Shown one piece after another: positions 49,269 through 61,199 of a stretch of DNA of 64,000 nucleotides. Origin of the DNA: Perilla frutescens (lineage: Eukaryota > Streptophyta > Magnoliopsida > Lamiales > Lamiaceae). Under the pieces are notes generated by a model, which worked only from the letters and a program-made list of their open reading frames with translations, made no database searches and was not told the DNA's origin. Position numbers and translations under genes: made by a program. Numbering within the stretch: the first letter of the stretch is position 1; every line of letters begins with the position of its first letter. Where the stretch lies: assembly GCA_026008535.1 (NCBI GenBank), contig BRKX01000018.1, positions 24,746,088 to 24,810,087 of the forward strand, in the 5' to 3' direction.

Positions 49269-51808
49269 ACCGTCGTCGCCACCACCATTATCGTTGTCTA
49301 GCGATCTCTTCCATCCACACGAGAAAATTCAATAACGGTAACAACTCTGTATCATATCTCTCTCTCTTCTCTATCGTCCGTCAACATCGCTACCCAATTC
49401 TATCTGTATGAGAAAATCCAACAATAACAGCGATGATGAAAATCTGAATATGAGGAAAACTATCGGTAATTGAAGCTCGTCTGTAGCTATGTTATTTTTT
49501 AGATCCTTTCACACAATTACGATCGATTCAATTATGTTTTCCGATTCATCTTTGTGTATATCATACTTTTTAGTGTTTCGTCTTTGGTAGATTTGATGGG
49601 TTCAACGTATATTTTTTATGAGATTTGGAAGTCCTTTGAAATTTTTTAGCTATATGTTTTTGTCAGATCTATTAGTCTATATTTTTTTTTTTCTGAGATG
49701 GTTGTTTTTGTTAATGGTTTAAGTTTTCAGATTTGACATTGATCAATTGTTGGCTGAAGAATATATATTTTTGATATTTTTGTTAGTATGATGTTAGCAA
49801 GATACGATTTATCTGTTAGCATCATTATATTTTTGCGTTAGGATCATATTTTTGTTATGTATATGAATATTTGGGCTAACGAATATTTGATGGATTCACT
49901 AATGATTTTATAACTTTTGTAAAAATATAATTTAGATATTTATCGTCATGTTTGTTTGGATTTTCGCTTTTATTGAATATGTTTTCTTTTTAGAGATGAT
50001 ATTTGTTGATGATTTATGTTTTCAGATTTGTTGTTGATTAATTGTTGATTGAATAATCATTATATATGTTTTTGATATTTTTGTTCACGTAGTATGGTGT
50101 TAGCATGATATGATTTATTTGTTAATATCATTATGATTTGTCGTTAGCTTTATGTTTTTGTTGCATATGTTAAGAATTCGTTCGGGAAAATATTTGGGCT
50201 AACGAACATTTCTATGTATGCTAAGTAAGATGTTTTTAAATGCTGATCTCAAAATATTAATATATTATGATGCAGGCTCCAACTCAAGTTTTGATGATTT
50301 GAAAAGTAGAATAGGTATACTTGGATGTGAGTCTTCGATGAGGCCATTGAAAAATTTATAAGGCATATATGCCTTTTTTTTAGATGAAGAAATCTGAATT
50401 TGAAATAAGTTAAATTAACTTGTATTGTTAGTTTTTTGTTGTAATGTTTTTTTTCCAGGTAGTTTGTACCTTTAATGTAGACGAACCAATATTATTTTTT
50501 GTTAACATATGTTCGAGTTAAGTTAAAAATATATTTTGTGTTGTATTCATTTGATACGGTTATTCAATGCTAATATTGATTTATTATAATGCTAATGAAG
50601 TAATAAAATAATGCTAACGAAGAGCGGTATATTGATAGAAAATAATATACATTAATGTATTAAGATGTTTTAACATTGGATATCCAATACTAATATCTTA
50701 TTAATATAATGCTAACGAAATAATAACATATTGCTAACGAAAAATAATATATTGACAACGATCAATACATTAAGACATTAATATATATTTTTTATATAAA
50801 AATGAAAATGCATTGCTAAGGTTAACATTGTCATACGCTAATAAAAACATTATAACAATGCTAGCAAAAGCATGTGTTTTTCATACTATATGTGATGAAA
50901 ATATAAACGAATATTAAAAATAGCGAATACTAAAATTAATATTTTATTAATATAATGCTAACGGAGTAATAACATATTGCTAAAGAAAAAATAATATATT
51001 GACAACGATCAATATATTAATATATTAAGATACTTTTTGTATGAGGGTGAAAATGCATTACTAACGTTGGCATTGTCATATGATAATGAAAACATTATAA
51101 TAATGCTAACAGAATCATGTGTTTTTTATACTATATGTGATGATAATATAAACGAATACTAATAATAGTGAATGCTAAAATATTTGCTTTCATAAATAAA
51201 TGTTAATGTTATTGTTAGCATTGTCATATGCCACTGTTGGCATATTATAATGCTAGCATTATAATTATATAGAACATATGACAACAAGATTATAATGTTA
51301 ACATTGACGTATGCTAACAGAAGCATTGTATATTGCTATAAATGTTTATTATATCAATTTTAGGATTCTATAATTTAATTTTATTGTATTTCATCATTTA
51401 CTTCTATTAACATTGTCATATGCTAACAGAAGCATTATATGATGCCGAAGGAATATATTTCATAATGTTAACGAAACAATAATGTAGTGGATTAGAGCCA
51501 AATTATGCAACTAATAACCTTCAATAACCAAACAAGCATAACTTTGTCCACAATTAATATTTTTTTGAAATTATTTTTTGTTGAAAAGTAGGTTTGACTA
51601 TCTTTTCAACTATATTAAACTCTTTATTTAATTATTTCATAACAAAATCAGTGTTGCATTTAAAGTTACGTATTGTGCATGAAGTGATACTGCTTCGTTA
51701 GCATATGGTTATGTGTTCGTTAGCATATGACCGTGTCTCCGTTAGCATGCATCCTGGAAGTCGGCGGTTTACAGTTTACACACTAGGGGTGGTTTACACC
51801 AGAACCAT
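49013..51808. mobile_element. Non-autonomous element with GTGTGTAAACTGTAAACC ends and GTTAGCAT repeats
   Basis: ATGTAAACCATTCCCTAGTGTGTAAAC on the left is matched in inverted form on the right (GTGTAAACCACCCCTAGTGTGTAAAC, read from the other strand). The inner 1.8 kb is dominated by TGCTAACGAA/GTTAGCATATG words on both strands with no long open frame. A CT microsatellite lies at 49232-49266. The target duplication was not resolved. The class is unclear. Confidence 0.65.
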
Positions 51809-51850
51809 CCCTATATATGTATCGGTTTGATCTGGTGAGAACCCTTCCCT

Positions 51851-54462
51851 ATATGAGAACTGAGAACTCATCCAAACCACACAAATTTTGATCTTAATGG
51901 TCCAGATTTAACATAAAAAGACAGTGACAAACTTGTAAATGTGTTGAACTTAATAAAAAACGGTGGCATATTGGTAAATACACTGAACTTTAAAAGTGAG
52001 GGGTTATTTTTTTCCGTCATAATTTGGATGTTGATGTCAACATATTTATACAAATATTGTAAAAACTTAAACAATCATAACTTGCTCATTTTTAATCGGA
52101 TTTACGCAAATCATATATCAAATTAAAAATCTTTTCGTACTCTTTCATGTAATATCTATATTGCATATGTTTATTAAAAAAATAGATAAAAAATAGAAAA
52201 ATCAATTTTTAAGCATATTTTTCATACAGAGCAACCCCAGATTTATATTAACATGATGCATATAATAATTTAGCACAACCTATATAACATTTTAGCATAA
52301 CCAACTATAACTCACATAATTGCGTTTATGATATTTTTGCGTGAAACTACTCGCATATCAGCATGATATATATGGCATTTAGCATAATCTGTAACTTATA
52401 TCAACATTTAATATTAAATTACTCTCAAATTAGTATGATCCATATGATATTTCAGAAAGTCATATGTGTACCTGAATAATATTAGAAGTGATACTTTTCA
52501 GAATTAAAACAGGTTTTTTCATGGAAGATCTAAAACTCCGATTAGAATGAAATAAACCATAATTGAGGTAAAATTAACCCTAAACCCCTGAAAATAAATA
52601 TTTTATATTTTCATCCATATTTTATTTGGAGTACTAGAGGAACGCGACATCTTAAATGAAAGAACATGAAAAAACTTTAATTTGATCTATTATATAAAAA
52701 ACATCGCGTTCATAGCATTTAAGCCTGAAACTACTCTCTTATTAACATGGTGTATATGACATTTTAGCTTAAGAATAACATATAAATTTACTCCTAATAA
52801 TATGTGTTGTTTGTTCATTTTAGCATGATTATATGTTCATATTAGCATCACATTATTTTCATTGTAGCATGATGAAATTACATGAGAATAAGAAAACCCA
52901 ACAATTATTGAATGATCATATATAATACCTAATTGACATGCAACTGAACTCTAATCGAGGTGGAATAAACCTAAATTGGATGAAATAAACACTAATTGAA
53001 TGAAATAAATCCTAAATGAAATGAATAAACCACAAAAATTAATGTTTTGTATTTTTTATCCATATTTTTTGGATAAACATATGTATTCGAGATCTTATAT
53101 AAAAGAACATAAAAAAGCTTTAATTTGATATATTATATTATTTTCATCTTATCATGACAAAATTACATGAGCATAACATATAAATTTACTCATAATATTA
53201 ATTGTATATGTTGTTCGTTCATTTTAGCATTGTGATATGTTCATATTAGCATTATATTATTTTCATTTTAGCATGACGAAATTGCATGAGAATAACATGT
53301 AAATATACTCGTAATAACATTTGTGTTGTTTGTTTTTATTTTAGCATGGATATATGTTCATAATAGCATGTAAATATGTTCATATTAACATCATATTAAA
53401 TTGAATGAGAATAAGAAAACACATAAATTCTAAAATAAACCTTAATTGGGATATAATGAATCATAACTAGAATAAAAAATGCCCTAAAAATGAATATTTT
53501 ATATTTTTCTTCATATTTTTTCGGATAAACAAAGCCATGTGAGATCTTGAATGAAATAGTATGAAAAAGTTAAAATTTGATATATTATATGAAAGAAAAC
53601 ATCGCGTTTATGAATTTTTAGCATTAAACTACTCTCATATTAACATAGTGTATAAGATATTTTAGCATGACGTTGCATATCAGTATTACGTTTAAATATG
53701 GATGAAGTTATTGTTGTTTAATTGAAGACTTTCAGTTTATTGTGAAATTTATCCAACATGTAACTCACACCAATACCATTATCACACATATCATAAATAA
53801 ATTTGAATGATATTATCAATATCAGTATAATCTATGTCATTTTAGTATGAACTATGAACCATTCCAGCATGATGTTTATGTCATTTTAGCACGAACTATA
53901 ACTAATAACATAATTATCGATGAAAAAATAAAAATAAATACTTAAATCAGAATTAAAGATAATGTACGAGATAATTAAAAAGGATGAATACATTAATCAA
54001 CAACATCATATGAAAAAAAATTAAATAAGGTAAAAATTTAATTGGGATGATTTAGATAAAAAATAACATTTAATCCAAAAAGAATAATAGCGGCTACAAG
54101 CAAATCAAGAAACCCTAAAAATTTAAAATGTGCATATGAATGTAAAAAAAATAATTAAGAATTTAAATTCAATTTGTATTTAGTGAGTGGTTTACAAAAA
54201 CAAACAAAGAGAGAGAGAGAGAGAGAGAGAGGTGCACAAAGTAAAAAAAGATACGTGGTGTTAGAGGGAAATAAATGGAGAGAGGGGAGAGAGTCATGTT
54301 ACAACGTATAAAAATTATTGAATTATCATAATACCCATTTTTACTTAAATTATAAATAATTACAAGTATACCATCTTCCATTTGATTAAATTTTGACTGA
54401 ATTATGGCCGTTAAGATTTAAGTTATGGAAGGATTAGATGGGTTCATAAGGTTCTCAATTAT
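51851..54462. mobile_element. Non-autonomous element with GAGAACTGAGAACTCATCC ends and TTTTAGCATG repeats
   Basis: The left ATATGAGAACTGAGAACTCATCC resembles the reversed right end AATTGAGAACCTTATGAACCCATC, and inward both reach an AATCTTAACGG/CTTAATGG phrase. The interior carries dozens of ATTTTAGCATGA and TTCATATTAGCAT words spaced 30-90 bp apart, plus a GA microsatellite at about 54207-54231. No protein is encoded. Confidence 0.6.
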
Positions 54463-54479
54463 ATATACTATATATAGTT

Positions 54480-55050
54480 CAATTTAATATAGTTATATAG
54501 AATGGTTTTTTGGCAGATACTGTAAGTAATATCTACAAGATCGTACTTGAGTTACATTAATTAGATTTTTCAATTGCATTCCCCACACTAATAGATTATG
54601 GACGAATGTTTCATCGACTAGTGTGGAGATATTGTTAAAAATGTATATAAAACAGAAAGAAAAATGTGGTTGCCTGCGACCCCCTAGTCCCTACAGAAAG
54701 ATAAACTATATTTAATTTGAGCGTCTAAATAATATATATCTTAATTAATGATCTACTTCCGGCATTTTTGTTTGCCGCCGCGTCGGCGTGGTTTAAGATA
54801 TATATGCTTTAGGAAAGAAGATTTTCCGTATAAAAGAGATGTGTCGGGTTCGGAACCCAACAACTTTCATGCGATTTTATTTCTTCTTGGTAGATTAATT
54901 TAATTTATGATATTATTTACTGGTATAATGTATCGAAATGGTACCTCAGCAGTTCACGTGCTGTCTAAGCATGAAGCTTTTATCTTGTAGGTGGGTGGGG
55001 TTTTTTGGATCTAAATAGTTGTCCTAAAGCAAAACAAATTTGATGATGAT
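54480..55050. other. Intergenic DNA upstream of the MATE gene
   Basis: AT-rich sequence without a supported gene or recognisable transposon. The part close to 55050 should include proximal promoter DNA of the transporter. Confidence 0.5.
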
Positions 55051-55055
55051 CTTAT

Positions 55056-55064
55056 TATATATAG
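55056..55064 (+). promoter_or_regulatory. Candidate TATA box of the MATE gene
   Basis: TATATATAG lies about 205 bp before the predicted ATG. With initiation about 30 bp downstream, the leader would be about 175 bp. The assignment is positional; the region is AT-rich, so chance matches are likely. Confidence 0.4.
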
Positions 55065-55266
55065 AGTCGTCCAAAATTCTCTCTACTCGCATTATATATG
55101 TCAAGTTAACGTTTTCAATCACAATACAACTTTGACAAAGTGCTCACGAATTGGCTTCATCAATCATCATTTATAATAATTGAATACGAATGTCGTTGTC
55201 GGTTTATTCTTTTTTATTTTTAAATACAGCGGTTTGAACCCAGCAGCAGCAGCAGCAGCAGAGGCT

Positions 55267-57664
55267 ATGGAACCCCTCCTTCTACCGCAAAATGAGAAGA
55301 GAGGGCGAGGCGGCGATCTGCCAACAAAATGGGAGTTGTTCGTAGGAGAACTGAAAAAAGTGAGCTACATAGCCATGCCGATGGTGGTGGTGTCGGTGTC
55401 GCAGTACCTTATGCGGGCGGCGTCGATGATGATGCTCGGCCATCTCGGCGAACTTGCTCTTTCCAGCGCCGCCATCGCTACTTCTCTTTCCAATGTCACG
55501 GGATTCAGTCTGCTTGTAAGCCTTTTTCTTGGTTATTTCTTAATTGAGATGCTACCTACTAATGCATGATGACTTCGTCTGTGCTTTTTCTAACGTTTAA
55601 AAGGCCAACCAGTGATGTAGGAATTGTGGGTATTTTATATTAAATGTTACCGACTTTTTTAAATCTTCATCAGTCATCACTTCTGATTTAGATTCAACAG
55701 TATTCTTGGAAGTAAGGTTGGATATGTATATTTCCTTTTTTCTTGGCTTTCCACATGGCCGGAGAACATATTTCTTGATAGTTCCGGAATGACGAAGTTC
55801 ATTTACAAAGCGGGTAACACCTACATTTGAAGTCCTTTATAAACTAGCTACCAATGCATTGCCTCGCCAATAATCATAAGATTGGTTGTTAATTGTTAAG
55901 AGTGTAATGTAATCAGCTATTTAGCATCATTCTAACTGAACAGCAGTTTTTTGTTTTTATTTTTTTTTATTAAACACTGGTTAATTAAGAATGTGCTTCT
56001 GCAAGTATGAAAATCTTCTAGCTATTAATTCATTTCAATGCTAACGAAGAAAGTATTAATCTCCAAGCAGTCTGGAATGGCTTGTGCATTGGAGACTCTA
56101 TGTGGACAGGCCTATGGAGCAGGGCAGTATCACAAACTTGGGACTTTTACATATGGTTCTATGATATGGCTCCTTCTGGCATGTATACCAGTATCTGTTT
56201 TATGGGTTTACACCGAAAATATTTTGCTTTTAACGGGGCAAGACCCCGCTATCTCTGCAGAGGCTGGCAAGTTCTCCATCTGGCTCATCCCTTCATTGTT
56301 TCCCTATGCCATTCTTCAGTCTTTGATTCGCTATTTGCAGACTCAGAGTTTGATAATTCCCATGCTTTTTAGTACGTTAGCTACTCTATGCATCCATTTG
56401 CCTATTTCTTGGGCTTTTATATTTAAGACAGAACTTGGGAGTGCTGGAGCAGCACTTTCTATTGGTCTCTCGTATTTGTTGAATGCGGTCTTTCTCGGAC
56501 TTTATGTGAAGTGCTCTTCAACATGTGCTAAAACTCGTGCTTCCTTCTCCAAGGATATATTCTATACTATGGGGGAGTTCTTTCGATATGCTATTCCTTC
56601 TGCTGTGATGGTCTGGTAGTTACTCCTTTCTTTTGAAATGGTCAATGTATATGTATATATATGTTTTATCCGGTTTCTGTTCTGCATTTCTCACAAGTCC
56701 TTACAGAATTCCTGTGTCTGTAGTTTGGAGTGGTGGACATTTGAGATAGTCGTATTGCTAGGTGGGCTATTGCCGAATCCACAGCAAGAGACGTCGGTGC
56801 TATCCATATGGTATGGTTTTTGAGTTGGAAAATTTTTCCTTAAGACTTGAGATATGTTGATATTTCTAACTTGTTTCTGTGAGCAGCCTGACAATAGAAA
56901 CAATACACTTTCTTGTGCCATATTCCTTCGCTGCTGCTGCAAGGTTTAGTGTGCATAATTATATGATTTGTATGTTGTAATAAATTTGAGTATATATGTG
57001 GTTGGACTGAGTGGTAAGAAAGTGTGGTGCAGCACTCGCATTTCTAATGAACTGGGAGGTGGGAAAGCACAGGCAGCTCAACTAGTTGTGGCTGCTGTGT
57101 TGTTTCTGTCAGTTGTGGAGTGTGTTGTTGCGAGCAGTGTAATTTTCTGGTGTCGTGATATATTGGGATACGCATTCAGTAACGAGAAGAGCGTAATCAA
57201 GTATGTTAAAGAGATGAGTCCTCTGGTTTGCATGTCAATCATCATGGATAGCCTACAAGCAGTCCTTTCAGGTGATATATATATATATATTTGCATTTGC
57301 ATCTGCATATAAAGAGGTAGGTGGATGAACGTGTTGGTTGTATAGGAGTGGCTAGAGGCAGCGGGTGGCAGCACATAGGAGCTTATGTTAACCTGGGGGC
57401 CTATTATCTGGTAGGGATTCCAGTAGCTTTACTGCTGGGATTTGTTCTGCATTTGAAAGGGGAGGGCCTCTGGAGTGGATTGGTAGCAGGCGCTGCTGCT
57501 CAAGCTATGATGCTCGGAATCATAACATTTCACTCTGACTGGAACAAGCAGGTATGCTATGCTATGCTTTGCTTCAATATAATTCATCATTTTTTCTTTC
57601 TTTTAATTTCTCGTTTTCGTCTCAGGCAATGGAAGCAAGACGGAGGATCGAAATTGTCAGCTGA
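55267..57664 (+). CDS. MATE (DTX-type) multidrug and toxin extrusion transporter, 7 exons
   Basis: Exons are 55267-55515, 56071-56615, 56724-56810, 56887-56943, 57033-57271, 57346-57551 and 57626-57664, all GT-AG and phase-consistent, giving 1422 bp and 473 aa, the normal plant MATE length. Recognisable family segments, in order, are VSVSQYLMRAASMMMLGHLG, LETLCGQAYGAGQYHKLGTF, LLLTGQDPAISAEAGK, GEFFRYAIPSAVMVCLEWW, LLPNPQQETSVLSICL, STRISNELGGG and GWQHIGAYVNLGAYYL. Twelve hydrophobic segments are expected from the family. MATE proteins exchange protons for organic cations, flavonoids, alkaloids or hormones across the plasma or vacuolar membrane. The cargo cannot be told here. MEPLLLPQ is preferred to the in-frame ATG 29 codons upstream (55180), because family members start this way. 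The Ala-coding GCA repeat before it is likely leader sequence. Confidence 0.94.
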
Positions 57665-57777
57665 TCGATTTCACAAACACAGAGATTGCTTTCTCGCTCC
57701 TTTATTTTATTATTGTTAACTCCTTCCTGCATCTTTTAATATGATTGAACTAGTACAACAGGGCTTCTGCATGTCGT

Positions 57778-57778
57778 C

Positions 57779-57828
<50 letters not shown>
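57778..57828. repeat. (ATT)n microsatellite downstream of the MATE gene
   Basis: Sixteen or so uninterrupted ATT triplets lie about 115 bp past the stop codon, probably in or near the 3' untranslated region. Confidence 0.95.
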
Positions 57829-58450
57829 TCTTCTTCTTGGGAAAGTGGGAAACCATGTATCATTCGACTATTTAGCTTAGATATTAAGATAGGTAGTTTC
57901 TTCTCCATATATTATATCTCGTAGGGAAAGGGTAACTATTTCAGAATAAATTTCAAAGGGCCGGGGTTCTATCTCAAGTCTCAACTAACACGAGACGACA
58001 AAACAATTAAGAAATCAACAAAGCAGTAAGTGGAAATGCTCAAATGCTGCTGCCATAACAATCTCTATTGCGTTTTATTTCAAATTTATTTACATAATTT
58101 TTAGCATTCAGCTAACTTGGTCTTGCATGTCGACTTTAAGATTTTTCATTGCAACTCCATGCAATTACGATCCCCTACTCGTATATACTACCATCTCAGT
58201 TTCATAATAATTGATGTTTTAAGTTTTACAATAAAAATTAACAAGTAAAATAAAAGACAAATATACACTCTTCTCTTTCCACCTCTATTAAATTTAATGG
58301 AAAAAATTTCATTTACCAAAGGTAAATTCATATGTACAAGATTTTATAGTATTTTGACAAAAGAAGAGATCCTCTAGTCCCAACTTGCTTGTTCGAACAT
58401 CAAAATTGTATGATGTTAATACTATTTTTTATAAAAATAAAATTTATTAC

Positions 58451-58720
58451 TCCCTCCGTCCCGATTATAGAGTCCCTTTTACTATTTTGAGGTGTCCCAA
58501 TTATATAGTCTCATTACTAAAAATATCATTAATTTTCACAGTAATGTACAAATAAACCCTTGTTGAATCTTGAAAATTAAAAAAATATCAACTTAATGTT
58601 GAAAGTTATAAATATTTAATGAGGGTATTATTGGGAATTTAGCTTTAATGTCTTGTTTTCATAAATATTTTTAATCTACGTGCGAGGAGAAATGAGAGTA
58701 TATAATTGGGACGGAGGAAG
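58451..58720. mobile_element. Stowaway-like MITE (Tc1/mariner)
   Basis: The ends CTCCCTCCGTCCCGATTATA and (reversed) CTTCCTCCGTCCCAATTATA are the hallmark of Stowaway-type MITEs. TA flanks both sides. Length is about 270 bp and there is no coding capacity. Confidence 0.93.
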
Positions 58721-58789
58721 TATATTATAACTAATCCTAATTATTATTTATTGATAAAAGATTGAAATTTTAAAAATTATATACCCTAA

Positions 58790-58930
58790 GTTTGGAATAA
58801 TCAACTCCAAAATCAATTATATTAACTAAAAAATGAAAATTAAATACTAAAAAAATAATTATAAACTTTAATTGGGTGGAATGAACCCTAAATAATAATG
58901 TAAAATTATACTAAAGCAAAAGAAATTAAA
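58790..58930. repeat. Dispersed repeat family, partial copy
   Basis: It shares ATTAAATACTAAAAAAATAATTATAAAC and TTAATTGGGTGGAATGAACCC with the copies at 19140 and 63650. Confidence 0.7.
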
Positions 58931-59225
58931 ATTGTGTGTCAATTGTGTACCAAAAAGAAGTTAAACTTGAAGAAAAAATTGAAAGAAAAATAATAATTTT
59001 GATATTTGATACACGATTGACACACACAAGTTGGGACTAGAGAATGTCATGTGTTTTGATAGAGGATAAAATTGGGAGAAATAGTGTGAAAATGTCTAAA
59101 ACATCAAATAATTTCAAACAAAATTGAATGACTAAAACATCATTTGTGAAATTGTGAGAGCATCGGCGAATACACTAGGGGGGTAATTTTTTTTCTTACA
59201 TATGATTAACGCATATTAAGACTAA

Positions 59226-60230
59226 GGACTCGTTTGGTTGGCAGGAAAGTAAAGTTTTTTGGGAATATGATTTCTGGGAATGTGATTCTAAGGAAAATGA
59301 TTACTAACAGATTCTTTATTCTGTGTTTGGAACACAACAAGAAAATTGCAATGATTCTCTGTTTATTATTGAATTAGATTTAAACAAGAATAGATAATTA
59401 AATATTTAAAATATATACTATATCTTATTTCATATTACCAATATTTATAATTTTAAATTACGAACCATATAATGTATAATTCGTCAATTTGCATTAGTAC
59501 TACAGATATTGAATGCAACATATTATTTCAATTTAAATAAAATGATATCACTAAAAAATAATCAATTAAGGTAAATATTGTATTGGTGATCCAAATATTA
59601 TTTATTGAATTGAAAATTAAAATTATCTATATAAATATTTTTTTATTGAATTGGAAATCAAAATTATCTATATTGACAATGGTATTGTCATCGCTTAGTC
59701 CGCAATGTTGTCTCAAAAATGATATTATTGTAATTTTGATAGAATTGCCAAAAAAATAATTGATAAAATGGTCGAATTTTGGTCGTAATTTCTTTAATAA
59801 AAAAAGTATCACATTTTTGAATTTCTTTTTTTCATTTATAAAATTTTCTATTTTTTTTTATTTTTTTTATTTTACACATTTTTTATTGAAATTTTTTAAT
59901 CCAAACTTAGTATTAATAATAAAAAAAAGATAATAATAAATCTTATTTTTTCAATTTTAAAACATAATAATAATTTATAAAAAAAATAAATAATAATAAA
60001 TGAAAAAATCGAACAATGAAATCATTTAACACCAGATTCCCCAAAACAAGGAAAAAGAATACCTACTTGGAGTAGGTATTCAGAATCCAGGAAAGTTGCA
60101 TAATTTTCCTTGTTTTGAGGAATGTGATTACTTTCCATATTACATAAAAAAATGAACCAAACACAGTAATGTTAAAATAGAGAATCAGATTACTTTCCCA
60201 AGTCAGATTCCGTGTCAATCAAACGGGGCC
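59226..60230. mobile_element. Tourist-like (PIF/Harbinger) non-autonomous element
   Basis: The left end GGACTCGTTTGGTTGGCA and the reversed right end GGCCCCGTTTGATTGACA are matching Harbinger-type termini. TAA lies immediately outside on both sides (59223-59225, 60231-60233), the expected 3-bp duplication. The 1-kb interior is AT-rich without a transposase. Confidence 0.85.
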
Positions 60231-60239
60231 TAAGAGTAA

Positions 60240-61195
60240 GGCATAATTTTTCCCCTAAAGTATTTTATTTTAAAAAATATAAAACTGTGTTTGGTTTGAT
60301 ACATATTGTAATTCATTCATTATTCTATTTTCTACTTTTTATGTAGAATATAGGGAGATTTTAAAACAAAATCATACCACCATATTTTCTTTTAATTAGC
60401 TTTTAATGAAGTTAATGATTGTTAAATATTAAAATAGGGGGTTGATTATGAAATTTATGGATTATAATGGAATTGAAAAAATAAAGTCAGATTTTAAATT
60501 TAAATTATGATTCATGAATGATTCATATTCATTTACATTATTAAAATAAAATTTAGAAGAAAAAAAATGTTAAAAGAGTGGAATTGTGTTATCAACTCTA
60601 AGAATAAGAAAAATATATAGTGCATCGTTAATGAAACAAGATTATGTTTCATCAACCGCGCAAATAAATCCGAGAACACGAAATAGTTGATCGCTACAAC
60701 GTCATATAGCAATATCGTCCCCCAAAAAATAATTTATGGATCCGTCACTGTAAGAGAGTAGGTATATGTTATTTATATTTCTTTTATATTTTTAAAAATA
60801 ACTTGCAACACTGAAAAATAGAGAAAAGGAAAGTCAAGAAAATTCACAAAATCTGAGAACAATGAATACATATATACACATGAGAAAATATTGTTATTAA
60901 TTTCGTCATATGAACCAACCACTCCAGAAATTAATACAAAAAAATGATCAAAGTACAAAATTTAACAAATCATACAATTTATTTTATTTTTATTTTTTTG
61001 TGATGAGAAACCCTGAGCTAAATGTGCAAAACTATACAAAAAAAGACAAACTGTATCAAGCAAACCATGTTGCATGTGCAACAGAGTTGACTATCCAAAG
61101 GACAGTGATTGGATTAAAATTCGTGATCCTTCGCCAGTCACAACAACTTTATCTGCTCCACGCCTAGATCAAAGATACCAAAGATACCAGATAAC
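60240..61195. other. AT-rich stretch between two Harbinger-type elements
   Basis: No gene was seen. Short open frames near 60773-61167 lack domain features. Confidence 0.5.
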
Positions 61196-61199
61196 AATA

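Noticed and set aside
55180..55266. Upstream in-frame start for the MATE protein
   Set aside because: The added residues include an Ala run from a GCA repeat and have no family counterpart; MEPLLLPQ at 55267 fits known MATE starts.
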